NCBI RefSeq assembly: GCF_018263855.1
Contig: NZ_CP073318.1
Location: 7,316,001-7,380,000 of the forward strand
From: Kutzneria sp. CA-103260
Lineage (GTDB): Bacteria; Actinomycetota; Actinomycetes; Mycobacteriales; Pseudonocardiaceae
Direction of reading: 5' to 3'
Length of the DNA: 64,000 nt
Each line of letters opens with the position of its first letter. Within the stretch, counting starts at the first letter, position 1. The translations under genes were made by a program, and so were the position numbers. Shown here in pieces: positions 15,547-24,629 of this stretch. The notes under the pieces are model-generated. The model did no database searches. It was not told the origin of the DNA and worked only from the letters and a program-made list of their open reading frames with translations.

Positions 15547-17400
15547 TCAGCCGGCCGCGGCCAGGCTGAGGGCGAGCGTGCCGGTCGAGGTGTAGTCGTC
15601 GGCCGGCTCGTTGGTGGCCCAGGTCAGGATGTTGTCCAGGTACCGGACCGTGCTGGAGTCGTAGGTCTTGTACGAGGGGTCGCTGCACTCGCGGTAGCCG
15701 TCGGGCAGCGGGTCGATGGTGTCGAACTGGTGGGCGTCGGTCGGGCCGCTCGCCACCCCGCCGACGGCGACCTTGGCGCCGCCGGTGAGACTGCCGGAGA
15801 GGTTGGCCACCTGGTTGTGCACGCACTTCGGGGAGTTGCCAGCGCCGATCAACATCGAGATGCCCCACGCGTTGGAGCCGAGGATGTAGTCGCGTTGCTG
15901 GGTGGCGAAGGCGTCGTAGTCGTGCTTGCCGGTCAGCTGGCCGTACAGCAGGGCGGTGGTCATCAGACCGAAGGTGTGAGTGGCCCCGTCGCCGTCCTGG
16001 AGCGGCCAGCCGGTGTGGAACGGGCTCTTGGCCGACTGCGCGGTGGCGGTCGACAGCTGGCGGGCCAGGTCGCCGGTCAGCTGGGCCTCGGTGACGGCCA
16101 GCTTGGGGGCGTCAGGCCGGCGCAGCAGCTTGACCAGGTCGGCGTGGCCGAGCGCGCTGGTGTCGTAGAGGTTGAGCGAATCGTGGTTGCTGCTGGCGAT
16201 GTAGGCCTTGGCGTACTTGCCGGCGTCGGTCGCCCACCCGGTGGCCCGGCTGTCGCCGAGCGCCTGGCCGGCCAGGGCGAGCTCGGCGGCCCCCAGCTCC
16301 AGATCGTCCAAATAGGACGACTCCGGGTAGTACTCGTGCGGGAAGACGGAGACGATGCTGCCGCCGGCGGTGTTGGCCAGCGCGTAGATCGACGACGCCG
16401 TAGCCAGGTACTGCATGGCCTTCGCCTGGTCCGTGGCAGCCAGGTTCTGGGCCGCCAACGCGAACGCCGCCGCCATCCGCCCGGCCAGGTTCGGGCTGAT
16501 CTTGTCGCCGGGCTTGTTGGCCGCGAACACCGGGCGGTACTTGATGTAGTAGTCCTTGTCGCCGGGCTTCACGTTCAGCGCGTCATCAGCCTCCGGCAGC
16601 CGCCACACCTCGTGGTCACCGACGAAGTTGTCCTTCGTGCTGCCGATGCCGATGCCGACCTGCGCGTAGAGCACGCCGTTCTTGGCGTCCCACATCTTGC
16701 CCAGGTAGTCCAGGCCGTACCGCGCCTCGGCGTTCAGCGCCGCGCTCGGGTGAACCCGTTGCGACAGCAGGAGGTTGACCACCGAGTACGAGGCCGTGGC
16801 GGTGAACTTGAGGAAGTCGCCGGCGTCGAACCAGCCGCCCGAGGCGTCGACCGTCACCCCGGTCCGCGTCATCTTGCTGGTGATCGTCTCACCGTCGAAC
16901 TTCGGCACGTCGTAGACGGCGGCCGCCTGGTCGGTGAGGTGGCTGGGCTTGCGGTTCATGATGCCCGGGATCACGTCCGAGCCGTCCCGCTGCATCTGGA
17001 AGAACTGCACCGTGTCGTCGGCCAGCGGGGCGAACAGGGCGTTCGCGCTGTCCACCCGGAAGGACGGGGAGACCGTGCCGCCCACCTTGATCTGGTACGT
17101 GCCAACGGTCCTGAGCGCGGAGAGGTCGATCGGGTAGACGGCCGGATAGGCCGAGCTCCACTTCCCGGTGCTGGCGCCGACCTTGCCGGTCAGCACCGAC
17201 TTGCCCGACGAGTCGGTGACGGTGAACGCGGCCCCGGCGTTCGACGTCGTGCCCATCAGGTACGCGGCCTTCGCCTCCCCGGTCGCGTAGCCGACCTCGT
17301 CCACCCGGATCTGCGCGACGGTGGCCGCCGCCGCGGGCACGGCGAAACTCACCGACGCCACCGCGGCCATCGCCGCGATCGCAACTGTCGCAACACGCAT
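15547..17400 (-). CDS. Secreted glycoside hydrolase family 9 (cellulase-type) enzyme
   Basis: The gene encodes 617 aa. After a Sec signal peptide comes an N-terminal CelD-like Ig domain (residues about 30-118, IRVDEVGYATGEAKAAYLMG) and a GH9 alpha/alpha-barrel. The catalytic DAGD is at residues 192-195 (SGGWFDAGDFLKF), and a C-terminal TNEP segment fits the region that supplies the acid Glu. The usual GH9 HH motif region reads GNSPKCVHNQVAN, an unusual variant. GGAGGA precedes ATG 17400, deciding the start over 17433. An AT-rich palindrome lies upstream. It probably attacks beta-glucan outside the cell; exact specificity is not readable. Confidence 0.88.
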   Translation of the reverse strand: MRVATVAIAAMAAVASVSFAVPAAAATVAQIRVDEVGYATGEAKAAYLMGTTSNAGAAFTVTDSSGKSVLTGKVGASTGKWSSAYPAVYPIDLSALRTVGTYQIKVGGTVSPSFRVDSANALFAPLADDTVQFFQMQRDGSDVIPGIMNRKPSHLTDQAAAVYDVPKFDGETITSKMTRTGVTVDASGGWFDAGDFLKFTATASYSVVNLLLSQRVHPSAALNAEARYGLDYLGKMWDAKNGVLYAQVGIGIGSTKDNFVGDHEVWRLPEADDALNVKPGDKDYYIKYRPVFAANKPGDKISPNLAGRMAAAFALAAQNLAATDQAKAMQYLATASSIYALANTAGGSIVSVFPHEYYPESSYLDDLELGAAELALAGQALGDSRATGWATDAGKYAKAYIASSNHDSLNLYDTSALGHADLVKLLRRPDAPKLAVTEAQLTGDLARQLSTATAQSAKSPFHTGWPLQDGDGATHTFGLMTTALLYGQLTGKHDYDAFATQQRDYILGSNAWGISMLIGAGNSPKCVHNQVANLSGSLTGGAKVAVGGVASGPTDAHQFDTIDPLPDGYRECSDPSYKTYDSSTVRYLDNILTWATNEPADDYTSTGTLALSLAAAG

Positions 17401-17436
17401 GGGTCCTCCAGTGCAGGGCTGGCGGCGGACCATAGG

Positions 17437-17466
17437 TTAGGAAAGTTTACTAATTATTTAGGAAAC
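17437..17466. promoter_or_regulatory. AT-rich palindromic operator upstream of the GH9 gene
   Basis: TTAGGAAAGTTTACTAA (17437-17453) is a near-perfect dyad (7 of 8 pairs around a central G). The half-site TTAGGAAA recurs 21 bp away (17458-17465). In a region of high GC this AT-rich island stands out. It is positioned to control the secreted glycosidase, probably as a repressor site responding to carbohydrate. The binding protein is not known. Confidence 0.5.
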
Positions 17467-17520
17467 GCTACGGCCTGGCAAGGGGCCGGTCAACACCGCG
17501 CGGCACGGCACTGCCCGAGG

Positions 17521-18633
17521 TCAGCCGATCCGGAGTTCACCGATCTTGTTCGGGACCAGTTCGCCGAACCAGATGGAGCCCGGCCGGTCGGCCTGGAGGT
17601 CACACGGGGACGAGAGCGAGGACGGGGTGGTCCAGGTCGTCACCTGGTGGGTGGTGGGGTTCATCCGGGCGATGCGGTTGCCCAGGCCGGTGGCCAGCGG
17701 GAACGACAGCAGGAAGTACAGGTTGCCGTCGCTGCCCTGGGTGATCGGGCCGGGTGTCGGCAACGGGCTGCCGACCGAGCCGTGCAGCAGGTCGTCCACG
17801 ACGTCGCGCACCAGGCCGCCGACGCCGAACAGCGGGAACTCCCGGATCGCACCGGTGGCCGGGTTGATGCTGGCGACCTTCATCGCGGCGGACTCGGTGA
17901 CCCAGATGGTGCCGTCGGTGTCGGTCCAGACGCCGACCGGCAGCGAGAGCGGGGTCGGCATCGGGTACGAGACGTACCGGTGGGTGTAGACGTCGAGGGT
18001 GACGACCCGGTTCTGCTGCGGCACATCCATCACGAGCGTGTTGCCCGGCCCGGATTTGATGATGCCCAGCAGCGACTGCACCTGTCCCAGGATCTCCCCC
18101 GGCACCGGGTACTGGCTGAACTCGTGGGTGGTCAGGTCGAAGCGGCCGATCGCGTTCAGGCCGCCGAGCGTGAACCACATCGCGCCGTCCCTGCCCGGCA
18201 CCACGTCGTTGGACAGCCCCAACCCGACGTGCAGCGGCCCGGCGTCGAAAGCGTTGAGCCACGGCAGCTTGTACTCGGTCATGCCGCCGTCACTGGTGTC
18301 CACGCGCAGCAACGCGTTCCCGGTCACCTCCGGCATCCACATGCCGCCGTCCGGACCAAGCGCCATGCCGCCGGGGACCGACAGCGGCATGGGCGTGTCG
18401 AACTCCGTGAACGCGCCGGTTTCGGTGTCGTAGCGGGCAACCTGGCTGCTCAGGTACTGCTCCACCCACAGTGTGCCGTTGTTGTCGAAGTGGGTCTCGC
18501 AGACGCCGCTGAGCGGGATCGACGGCAGCGGCCCGTGCTCGGTGATCACACCATCGGCGGCCGCCGGCACGGCCGTGGCGAGCAGCGCGGCCACCGTGAG
18601 CATCACGCTACCGACCCTCTGAAGGCGAACCAT
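17521..18633 (-). CDS. Secreted Vgb/SMP-30-like beta-propeller protein
   Basis: The gene encodes 370 aa. A signal peptide (VRLQRVGSVMLTVAALLATA, cleavage near PAAADG) precedes repeated propeller blades of the type DGxxWFTxxxxNxIGRFD (GRDGAMWFTLGGLNAIGRFD, TDGTIWVTESAAMKVASI, GSDGNLYFLLSF). This is the virginiamycin B lyase/streptogramin lyase fold, but an exported copy with no antibiotic-lyase evidence. It may bind or hydrolyse a lactone. ATG 18633 is preceded by GGGAG; TTG 18645 is a weaker alternative. Confidence 0.78.
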   Translation of the reverse strand: MVRLQRVGSVMLTVAALLATAVPAAADGVITEHGPLPSIPLSGVCETHFDNNGTLWVEQYLSSQVARYDTETGAFTEFDTPMPLSVPGGMALGPDGGMWMPEVTGNALLRVDTSDGGMTEYKLPWLNAFDAGPLHVGLGLSNDVVPGRDGAMWFTLGGLNAIGRFDLTTHEFSQYPVPGEILGQVQSLLGIIKSGPGNTLVMDVPQQNRVVTLDVYTHRYVSYPMPTPLSLPVGVWTDTDGTIWVTESAAMKVASINPATGAIREFPLFGVGGLVRDVVDDLLHGSVGSPLPTPGPITQGSDGNLYFLLSFPLATGLGNRIARMNPTTHQVTTWTTPSSLSSPCDLQADRPGSIWFGELVPNKIGELRIG

Positions 18634-18732
18634 GAATGCTCCCAATTCGCTCAGGACTACTCACGTCGAGGCGAACAGTATCGCGCGAGCGATGTCTCAC
18701 CAGCCCCGGTCGATCTCGTCTCCACCGCCCCG

Positions 18733-19110
18733 CTACCGGTCCGGCGGTGTCTGGAACGCGACGAAGGCCAACGTGGCCAGCCGCAGGATGGCGTTCCAAT
18801 CCTCCTGCGTCACCTCGGGAAACTCGGCTGTGACGTGATCGGGCACTGGCGTGCCCTCAGCCGCGTTGAGCACGTCCGCCACCGGGATCCGACTGTGCCG
18901 CAACGTGAAGCCGGCCGGACCACTGCCGTGGAGCTGCGGCAGCAGGGCCGGCCCGACTCGTTCGACGCACTCGGTGTTGTCGTCGGTATCCGAGCCGAAG
19001 TCCAGCACAGCCCGCACGAACTCGCGGTCGCGGGTGTCGATCTGGTCGGTGTCGCGGCGGGCGAGGACCAACGATCGCAGGAACCGATCACGGGCAGTGT
19101 CCTCGGTCAT
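18733..19110 (-). CDS. Hypothetical protein, 125 aa
   Basis: No family is recognised. It is a hydrophilic, mixed alpha/beta-looking cytoplasmic protein (RSLVLARRDTDQIDTRDREF, LRLATLAFVAFQTPPDR) with normal codon bias. It overlaps the end of the methyltransferase gene by 23 bp (19088-19110), so the two are probably coupled. No signal peptide or membrane segment is seen. Confidence 0.6.
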   Translation of the reverse strand: MTEDTARDRFLRSLVLARRDTDQIDTRDREFVRAVLDFGSDTDDNTECVERVGPALLPQLHGSGPAGFTLRHSRIPVADVLNAAEGTPVPDHVTAEFPEVTQEDWNAILRLATLAFVAFQTPPDR

Positions 19111-19957
19111 CGGATCCTTTCGTGCCCACGACGCACCGCGCCAGGCCTGGCACCCGAACCCTACCGTCCTGCTCGAAGGCGCTCACGTTTGTCATGGCGT
19201 GCGACCGAATCCGCTCCCGCGTCGGCTCGTCGACCTGCCGCAGCGCGGCAACCGCCAGCGAGACGTGTTCGCTGATCATCTGCCAGTACTGCGCGGGCGA
19301 TTCCGTCACGAGTTCGACGGGGACGTCCCACTCGGCGACGTCGCGTAGCCCCGCATTCTCATACAGGGCACTGATATAGCCCGGGGCTGCGCACCGGAAC
19401 ATGGTCGGCGCGTCCTGAGCGGGCGGCGCCACCGCCACCTCGGTCGCGATGGCCCGCATGGCGATCGCCGTCCACGGGTTCTCCTCGGGCTTGACCCACA
19501 CCGACGCGCAGAGGCGCCCGCCCGGCTTGAGCACACGCGCGAACTCGGCCGTCGCCCTGGCCACGTCCGGGAAGAACATGTACCCGAACCGCACGGAGAC
19601 GCTGTCGAAGGTGGCGTCGTCGAACGGCAGGTCATCGGCGCTGCACACCATCGTCTCGATGTTGGCGATCCCCTGCGCCGCGGCTCGTCGCGTGGCGATG
19701 TCGAGCATCTCCGCCACAAGGTCGGTCAGCACGACGTGCCCCTGCGGCAACAGCTTCGCAATGCTCAACCCCGGCTCGCCCGTGCCCGAGGCGATGTCGA
19801 GATGCCGGTCGTCCGCGGCGATGTCGAGCCCGTCGATGATCGCCGCGCCGACCGGGCCCAGTTGATCCATGATCACCGAGTCCCACTTCTCCCAGCCCGC
19901 GGCCAGACCCGCCCACGCCGTCCGCTGGAGGTCTCTGATCTCGTCGGAGCTCGACAT
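19088..19957 (-). CDS. Class I SAM-dependent methyltransferase (UbiE/COQ5-like)
   Basis: The gene encodes 289 aa. The SAM-binding motif I is HLDIASGTGEPGLSIAKLLP, followed by VVLTDLVAEMLDIA (acidic loop), CSADDLPFDDATFDSVSVRF and the post-motif LKPGGRLCASVW. These are all typical of small-molecule C- or O-methyltransferases. The ATG at 19957 is chosen; the open frame upstream to 20647 is antisense to nothing functional and overlaps the next gene. It sits 5 bp after the hypothetical gene 19963-20424 and overlaps the next one, forming a three-gene unit. The substrate is unknown. Confidence 0.88.
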   Translation of the reverse strand: MSSSDEIRDLQRTAWAGLAAGWEKWDSVIMDQLGPVGAAIIDGLDIAADDRHLDIASGTGEPGLSIAKLLPQGHVVLTDLVAEMLDIATRRAAAQGIANIETMVCSADDLPFDDATFDSVSVRFGYMFFPDVARATAEFARVLKPGGRLCASVWVKPEENPWTAIAMRAIATEVAVAPPAQDAPTMFRCAAPGYISALYENAGLRDVAEWDVPVELVTESPAQYWQMISEHVSLAVAALRQVDEPTRERIRSHAMTNVSAFEQDGRVRVPGLARCVVGTKGSDDRGHCP

Positions 19958-19962
19958 CAGGA

Positions 19963-20424
19963 TCAGTACTCGTTCTTGATGACGAAGTACGAGCCGCGGA
20001 TGGTGCCGGCCAGCTTCGACTTCTGCCGGGCGAACTTGAACGAGCCGAGTTCCGCGGGCACTTCCATCCCGTCGGAGAGCTTGAACCCGACCGCCCGCTT
20101 GCCGGCGTCCTCGAGGGTGTACATCACGTTGATCGACAGGCCGCTCTCGTAGAAGACGTAGGCCATCCGAATGTTCTCGACCTGGAACTCGGTCGCCTCC
20201 AGCGGACGCGAGGAGATGACGATGCCGCGTTCCTCCTCGAGGATCCGGCTCACCCAGTCGATGGTCGCCCCGGCGTCGCTCGCGGGCTCGACCGTGAAGA
20301 CGTGGCTGTACTTGTTCTTGAAGTACCGGGCCTCGTTCGCCCGCAGCCCGGCCAGCGCGGCCGCGGCCGGCGACGACTCCAGGCCGACGGTCGACACGGT
20401 GTCGAAGTCCACGGCATAGGACAT
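19963..20424 (-). CDS. Hypothetical protein, 153 aa
   Basis: I do not recognise the family. It looks like a globular alpha/beta protein with a long N-terminal helix (SSPAAAALAGLRANEARYF) and several beta strands (RMAYVFYESGLSINVMYTLE). GGAGGAA upstream of ATG 20424 gives a good start. It is the first gene of a unit with the methyltransferase and the 125-aa hypothetical protein, and is divergent from asnB. No export or membrane signal is seen. Confidence 0.7.
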   Translation of the reverse strand: MSYAVDFDTVSTVGLESSPAAAALAGLRANEARYFKNKYSHVFTVEPASDAGATIDWVSRILEEERGIVISSRPLEATEFQVENIRMAYVFYESGLSINVMYTLEDAGKRAVGFKLSDGMEVPAELGSFKFARQKSKLAGTIRGSYFVIKNEY

Positions 20425-20749
20425 GGCACGTTCCTCCGCGGGTACGTCCGGCTGGTGGAGTCCGACGTCCTCCACCGAGGGTCGGCCCAGCGTATGCACC
20501 GGTGGCGGAGACGGGCGACCTGAGAGCCCCCGGGTCCGGAACTCGGTCAGCCGGCCTCGCCGGCTCCCCCTTACGGACGGCGCGGCCGTGTCCTTTGCGA
20601 GTCGACGCCATGCCACCTGACCTGCGGCGACCACGCTGAGTGAGCACCAGAGGCGACCGCCACTCGTTTGTCGGATGGTCACCGGGTCGAGCACCGCCTA
20701 ATAGTTAGTTTTCAAATACAACATCTCTACGTAACGAGGTGATTACATC
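20425..20749. other. Divergent promoter region upstream of asnB
   Basis: No gene is supported here. Bases 20700-20745 form an AT-rich island with a repeated TAGTTAGTT-like element and a TACAACATC run, the likely asnB promoter. GAGGTGA (20736-20742) is the asnB ribosome-binding site. The left part carries the leader of the minus-strand hypothetical gene. Confidence 0.5.
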
Positions 20750-22582
20750 ATGTGTGGGATCACCGGCTGGGTCGCGTTCCGCCGTGACCTGACGTTCGAG
20801 GGGCGGGAACTGGACGCGATGACGGCGACGATGGCCTGTCGCGGGCCGGACGCGTCGGGCACCTGGACCGCCACGCACGCGGCGCTCGGGCATCGCCGGC
20901 TTGCCGTCATCGACCTGCCCGGCGGCGCGCAGCCGATGGCCGTCGACACCCCGGACGGCCCGGTCTCGATGGTCTACTCCGGCGAGGCCTACAACTTCAC
21001 CGAGCTGCGGGACGAACTGCGGGCCCGCGGCGCGCGGTTCACCACCGACTCGGACACCGAGGTCGTGCTGCGCGGCTACCTGGAGTGGGGCGAGGCGCTC
21101 GTCGAGCGGCTCAACGGCATGTACGCCTTCGCCATCTGGGACTCGCGCACCGAGAAGCTGGTGATGATCCGCGACCGGATGGGCATCAAACCGTTCTACT
21201 ACACCGAAACCGACGACGGCGTGCTGTTCGGCTCGGAGCCCAAGGCGATCCTGGCCAACAGTCTGGCCGAGCGCGTCGTGACCCTGGACGGGCTGCGTGA
21301 GCTGTACGCGTTCGCCAAGACGCCCGGCCACGCCATCTGGTCCGGGATGCGCGAACTGCGCCCCGGCCACCTCGCCGTCGTCGACCGGACCGGCCTGCGC
21401 GAGACCTGCTACTGGCAGCTGGAGGTCAGCGAGCACACCGACAGCCGGCAGGAGACCGTCGCACACGTGCGCGAGCTGCTGGAGGACATCATCCGGCGCC
21501 AGCTCGTCGCCGACGTCCCGCGCTGCACACTGCTGTCCGGCGGCCTCGACTCGTCCGCGATGACCGCCATCGCCGCCGCGCAGCTGCAGGAGAACGGTGA
21601 GGTCGTGCGCAGTTTCGCGGTGGACTTCCCCAACCAGGCGGAGAACTTCCGCGCCGAGGAAGTCGCCCCCACCCAGGACACCCCGTACGTGCACGCGGTC
21701 GCCGAGCACATCGTCTGCGAGCACCAGGACATCATGCTCGACGGCTCCGCGATGGCCGACCCGGCCGTCCGCGCCGCCGCCGTCGGCGCCCGCGACTTCC
21801 CGGTCGGCCTTGGCGACCGCGACAACTCGCTCTACCTGCTCTTCAAGGCGATCCGCCAGAAGTCGACCGTCGCCCTGTCCGGCGAGTCCGCCGACGAGGT
21901 GTTCGGCGGCTACCCGTGGTTCCACAACGAGCAGCGCGAGGCCGACACATTCCCCTGGCTGGCCAACACGAAGTCCCCCATCAGCCCGGGCGGGCTGATG
22001 AACCCGGAGCTGACCGGACGGCTCGACGTCGAGACGTACCGGGCCGACCACTACCGCTCAGCGCTGTCCGAAGTCCCCCACAAGGACGGCGAATCCGGCC
22101 TGGAGCACCGCATGCGCGAGGTCTGCTACCTGCACCTCACTCGCATGGTGCAGACCCTCCTGGACCGCAAGGACCGCATGTCCATGGCCGTCGGCCTGGA
22201 GGTCCGCGTGCCGTTCTGCGACCACCGTTTGGTCCAGTACGTCTTCAACACCCCGTGGTCCCTCAAGACCTACGACGGCCGCGAGAAGAGCATCCTGCGC
22301 GGCGCCACCCGCGACGTCCTCCCGGCCTCCGTGGCCGACCGCAAGAAGAGCGGCTACCCAGGCTCCTACGACCCGGCCTATCTGGCCTCCATCCAGTCCC
22401 ACGCCCGCGACATCGTGTCAGCCAACCACGCCGTCCTCGACTTCTACGACCGCGACGCCGTCCTAGCCGCCTGCACCGCCTCGGTCGCCACCATCACCAA
22501 CGCCGAGCGCTCCGGTCTGGAACGCTTCCTCGACGTCAGCACCTGGCTCGACCTGCACAACCCCACCCTCAAACTCACCTGA
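20750..22582 (+). CDS. asnB: Asparagine synthetase (glutamine-hydrolysing)
   Basis: The gene encodes 610 aa, full length. It starts MCGITGW, so the N-terminal nucleophile Cys2 of the class II glutaminase is present. Glutaminase residues RGPD and YNF follow, and the synthetase PP-loop is SGGLDSS (residues 263-269), with GESADEVFGGYPWF further on. The enzyme makes asparagine from aspartate, glutamine and ATP. It converges on the thiopeptide-type operon with a hairpin between. It may be the housekeeping enzyme; asparagine-synthetase homologues also amidate some thiopeptide C-termini, but nothing here proves that. Confidence 0.9.
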   Translation: MCGITGWVAFRRDLTFEGRELDAMTATMACRGPDASGTWTATHAALGHRRLAVIDLPGGAQPMAVDTPDGPVSMVYSGEAYNFTELRDELRARGARFTTDSDTEVVLRGYLEWGEALVERLNGMYAFAIWDSRTEKLVMIRDRMGIKPFYYTETDDGVLFGSEPKAILANSLAERVVTLDGLRELYAFAKTPGHAIWSGMRELRPGHLAVVDRTGLRETCYWQLEVSEHTDSRQETVAHVRELLEDIIRRQLVADVPRCTLLSGGLDSSAMTAIAAAQLQENGEVVRSFAVDFPNQAENFRAEEVAPTQDTPYVHAVAEHIVCEHQDIMLDGSAMADPAVRAAAVGARDFPVGLGDRDNSLYLLFKAIRQKSTVALSGESADEVFGGYPWFHNEQREADTFPWLANTKSPISPGGLMNPELTGRLDVETYRADHYRSALSEVPHKDGESGLEHRMREVCYLHLTRMVQTLLDRKDRMSMAVGLEVRVPFCDHRLVQYVFNTPWSLKTYDGREKSILRGATRDVLPASVADRKKSGYPGSYDPAYLASIQSHARDIVSANHAVLDFYDRDAVLAACTASVATITNAERSGLERFLDVSTWLDLHNPTLKLT

Positions 22583-22592
22583 GCCCACGCCC

Positions 22593-22627
22593 CGAGGCGG
22601 GAGCCGTCACCGACGACTCCCGCCTCG
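22593..22627. terminator. Hairpin between asnB and the thiopeptide-type operon
   Basis: CGAGGCGGGAG (22593-22603) pairs perfectly with CTCCCGCCTCG (22617-22627), loop 13 nt. It lies between two converging gene ends and probably terminates both. Confidence 0.7.
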
Positions 22628-22643
22628 CACGCTGTCGCAGGCG

Positions 22644-24629
22644 CTACGGGAACGGGTGCGGATACGGGTTGACCTCCCCGGGCGGCAGCGGCGTGTCCCG
22701 GTAGCCGAGGGCGCGCGGGACATTGTGCAGCCGGGGCAGGCCGTGCACCCGCCGGAAGTCGTGCCCGAAGGTCATCGGCAGGGTGCCGGGGATGATCACC
22801 TTGACGCAGCTGAACCCACTGACCCGGTGTTCCGGCGTCGTCTGGTCCACGACGACGACATCCAGCCCGGTGTCGAGGTAGCGCCCCACCATGTCGATCA
22901 GGTCGCTGGTCAGGTCGACGTTGCGGGCCGGCGGACGGGCGGCGGCCATCTCCGCCAATGTGCGCCGGCCCGTCGAGGCGATCAGGAAGTCGAAGCGGTC
23001 GAACACCGCCGGGCTGGCGTACAGCAGCGAATGGTCGGCCATCCGGTGCACCAGCGACGAGTCCTCGGCCATCCGCCGCACGCGGTCGACGTTGTCGAGA
23101 TACGTCCGGTTGAGGCCGGTCATGACCGGCCCCAGCTCGAACAGGGCATTGCGCAGCGCGTGTTCCGGCTCCAGGTGCGCCCCACCGGTGGACACCGTCT
23201 TGGCCACGTCGCCGCCACCCGGCGAGTTCACCGCCAGCAGCCACACGGACGGGATCCGCTGCTCGACGGTGGTGTCGAAGGCGAAGATCCGCCACCCGGT
23301 CTCGTCCTCGATCCGCTGGCGCAGCAACGGGATCCGTCGGTCACGGGCCGAGTCCAGATCGATGTGGGGCACCGCCATCCGGGCATACCAGGTCATCAGG
23401 AAGGCGTCGCGTTCGGCGATCTCCAGGATCCCGTGCAGGATCGCCTCCTCCAGGCAACCCCCCAGCGCGCACCCGTTGGACGTCTCGAAGGCGATCTTGG
23501 GCTCGTGCGGCTTGGTCTGGTGCAGTCCGTAGTACGCGCAGCTCTCGGGCACCAGCACAGAACGGCGTTGGGCGAAGGAATAGCCCCACACCCAGTCCAG
23601 CTCCAGATCGTCGTCGAACCGGACGAACGGGAACGACGGCCCGTAGCGCTCGGGCGGGTACAGCCCGAACGAACGCGGGTCGACGGCATCCGCGCGGATC
23701 TCCGAGTACCGGGCGCGCACCGTGGTCCGCTTGCCCCCGGGCTGCATTCCGCCCCAGCGCTCGAGCGATTCGAGGACGGCGGTCAGCTCGCTGGTCCGGT
23801 AGCTGTCACTGCGCCCCCAACTCCACTCCACGCCATGGCCGCGGTGGCCGCGCAGGCCCATCGCGGCCACCGCGACCGCGACCCCGGCCTCGTCACCCAT
23901 GTCCACCGTCCGGATCAGACCCGTCTCGGCGTCGACGTACGTTCGGATCAGCTCGTCACGCTCGCCGGCGACCGACCGCAGTCGGTAGGAGTCCGGCGCC
24001 GGCTTCAGTCGCGGAGACAGCGCGATCTCGGCTCGCTCCGCCGTGTCCTCGGGCAGGGAACCGCACGCCGGGCACAGTGGATCGGGCAGGAACCCGTGCG
24101 TGGTGACGGTGATGTCGGCCAGGTCCAGATGCAGCACCGCCTTGTCGGTTCGGGGTGGGGCGGAGCCGTCAACCAGCCGCCGCACCTCCTCGACCGCCAG
24201 CGCGGCGACGGCATGGGAGCCGAGAGCGGTGAGCCAGGAGGACGGGCGGCTCACGATGGCGTCGGCGTTGCGCTCCCACACCGCGTCGACTTCCGCCCCT
24301 CGCTGTCGAGCCCTGGTGCCACGCAGGTCGGCGCAGCTCGCGCAACCCGCCACGCCGGGACGCGTCACGGGCCCGATCACCGCGTGCCCGAGCCTGGTGA
24401 AGACGGGCAGCCAGGGAATACCCGCCGCGGCGCAGGCAGTCTGCGCGTCGGTGTGGGTCCGGGTGTCCCAGGCGTCGCTGGCCAGCACGAGTGCTCGGCA
24501 CCGGTCGAGTCCGTCGGACGGGTCCTCCACGGTGACCGGCACGAGCCCGCCCTGGTCGGCCAGGAGTTTGCTGATCACGGTGCGCAACGCGCCGGAACCG
24601 CTGAGACCGATGCGCGCCCTAGGGCTCAT
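22644..24629 (-). CDS. YcaO azoline cyclodehydratase (TbtG-like)
   Basis: The gene encodes 661 aa. The N-terminal 200 residues resemble an E1/ThiF-like domain with two Cys pairs that would bind zinc (CASC at 96-99, CPAC at 186-189). The rest is a YcaO domain with the ATP-binding Glu-rich helix (GGCLEEAILHGILEIAERDA) and the proline-rich C-terminus PHPFP expected in azoline-forming YcaO proteins. It would use ATP to convert core Cys (and perhaps Ser) to thiazoline or oxazoline together with the Ocin-ThiF partner. It overlaps that gene by 4 nt (24626-24629), which fixes the start over 24722. It is the last gene of the operon. Confidence 0.9.
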   Translation of the reverse strand: MSPRARIGLSGSGALRTVISKLLADQGGLVPVTVEDPSDGLDRCRALVLASDAWDTRTHTDAQTACAAAGIPWLPVFTRLGHAVIGPVTRPGVAGCASCADLRGTRARQRGAEVDAVWERNADAIVSRPSSWLTALGSHAVAALAVEEVRRLVDGSAPPRTDKAVLHLDLADITVTTHGFLPDPLCPACGSLPEDTAERAEIALSPRLKPAPDSYRLRSVAGERDELIRTYVDAETGLIRTVDMGDEAGVAVAVAAMGLRGHRGHGVEWSWGRSDSYRTSELTAVLESLERWGGMQPGGKRTTVRARYSEIRADAVDPRSFGLYPPERYGPSFPFVRFDDDLELDWVWGYSFAQRRSVLVPESCAYYGLHQTKPHEPKIAFETSNGCALGGCLEEAILHGILEIAERDAFLMTWYARMAVPHIDLDSARDRRIPLLRQRIEDETGWRIFAFDTTVEQRIPSVWLLAVNSPGGGDVAKTVSTGGAHLEPEHALRNALFELGPVMTGLNRTYLDNVDRVRRMAEDSSLVHRMADHSLLYASPAVFDRFDFLIASTGRRTLAEMAAARPPARNVDLTSDLIDMVGRYLDTGLDVVVVDQTTPEHRVSGFSCVKVIIPGTLPMTFGHDFRRVHGLPRLHNVPRALGYRDTPLPPGEVNPYPHPFP

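Noticed and set aside
15730..19275. A 1181-aa plus-strand ORF
   Set aside because: It is antisense to the GH9 and propeller genes, with Arg/Gly/His-rich low-complexity sequence and no domain; an effect of GC-rich codon bias.
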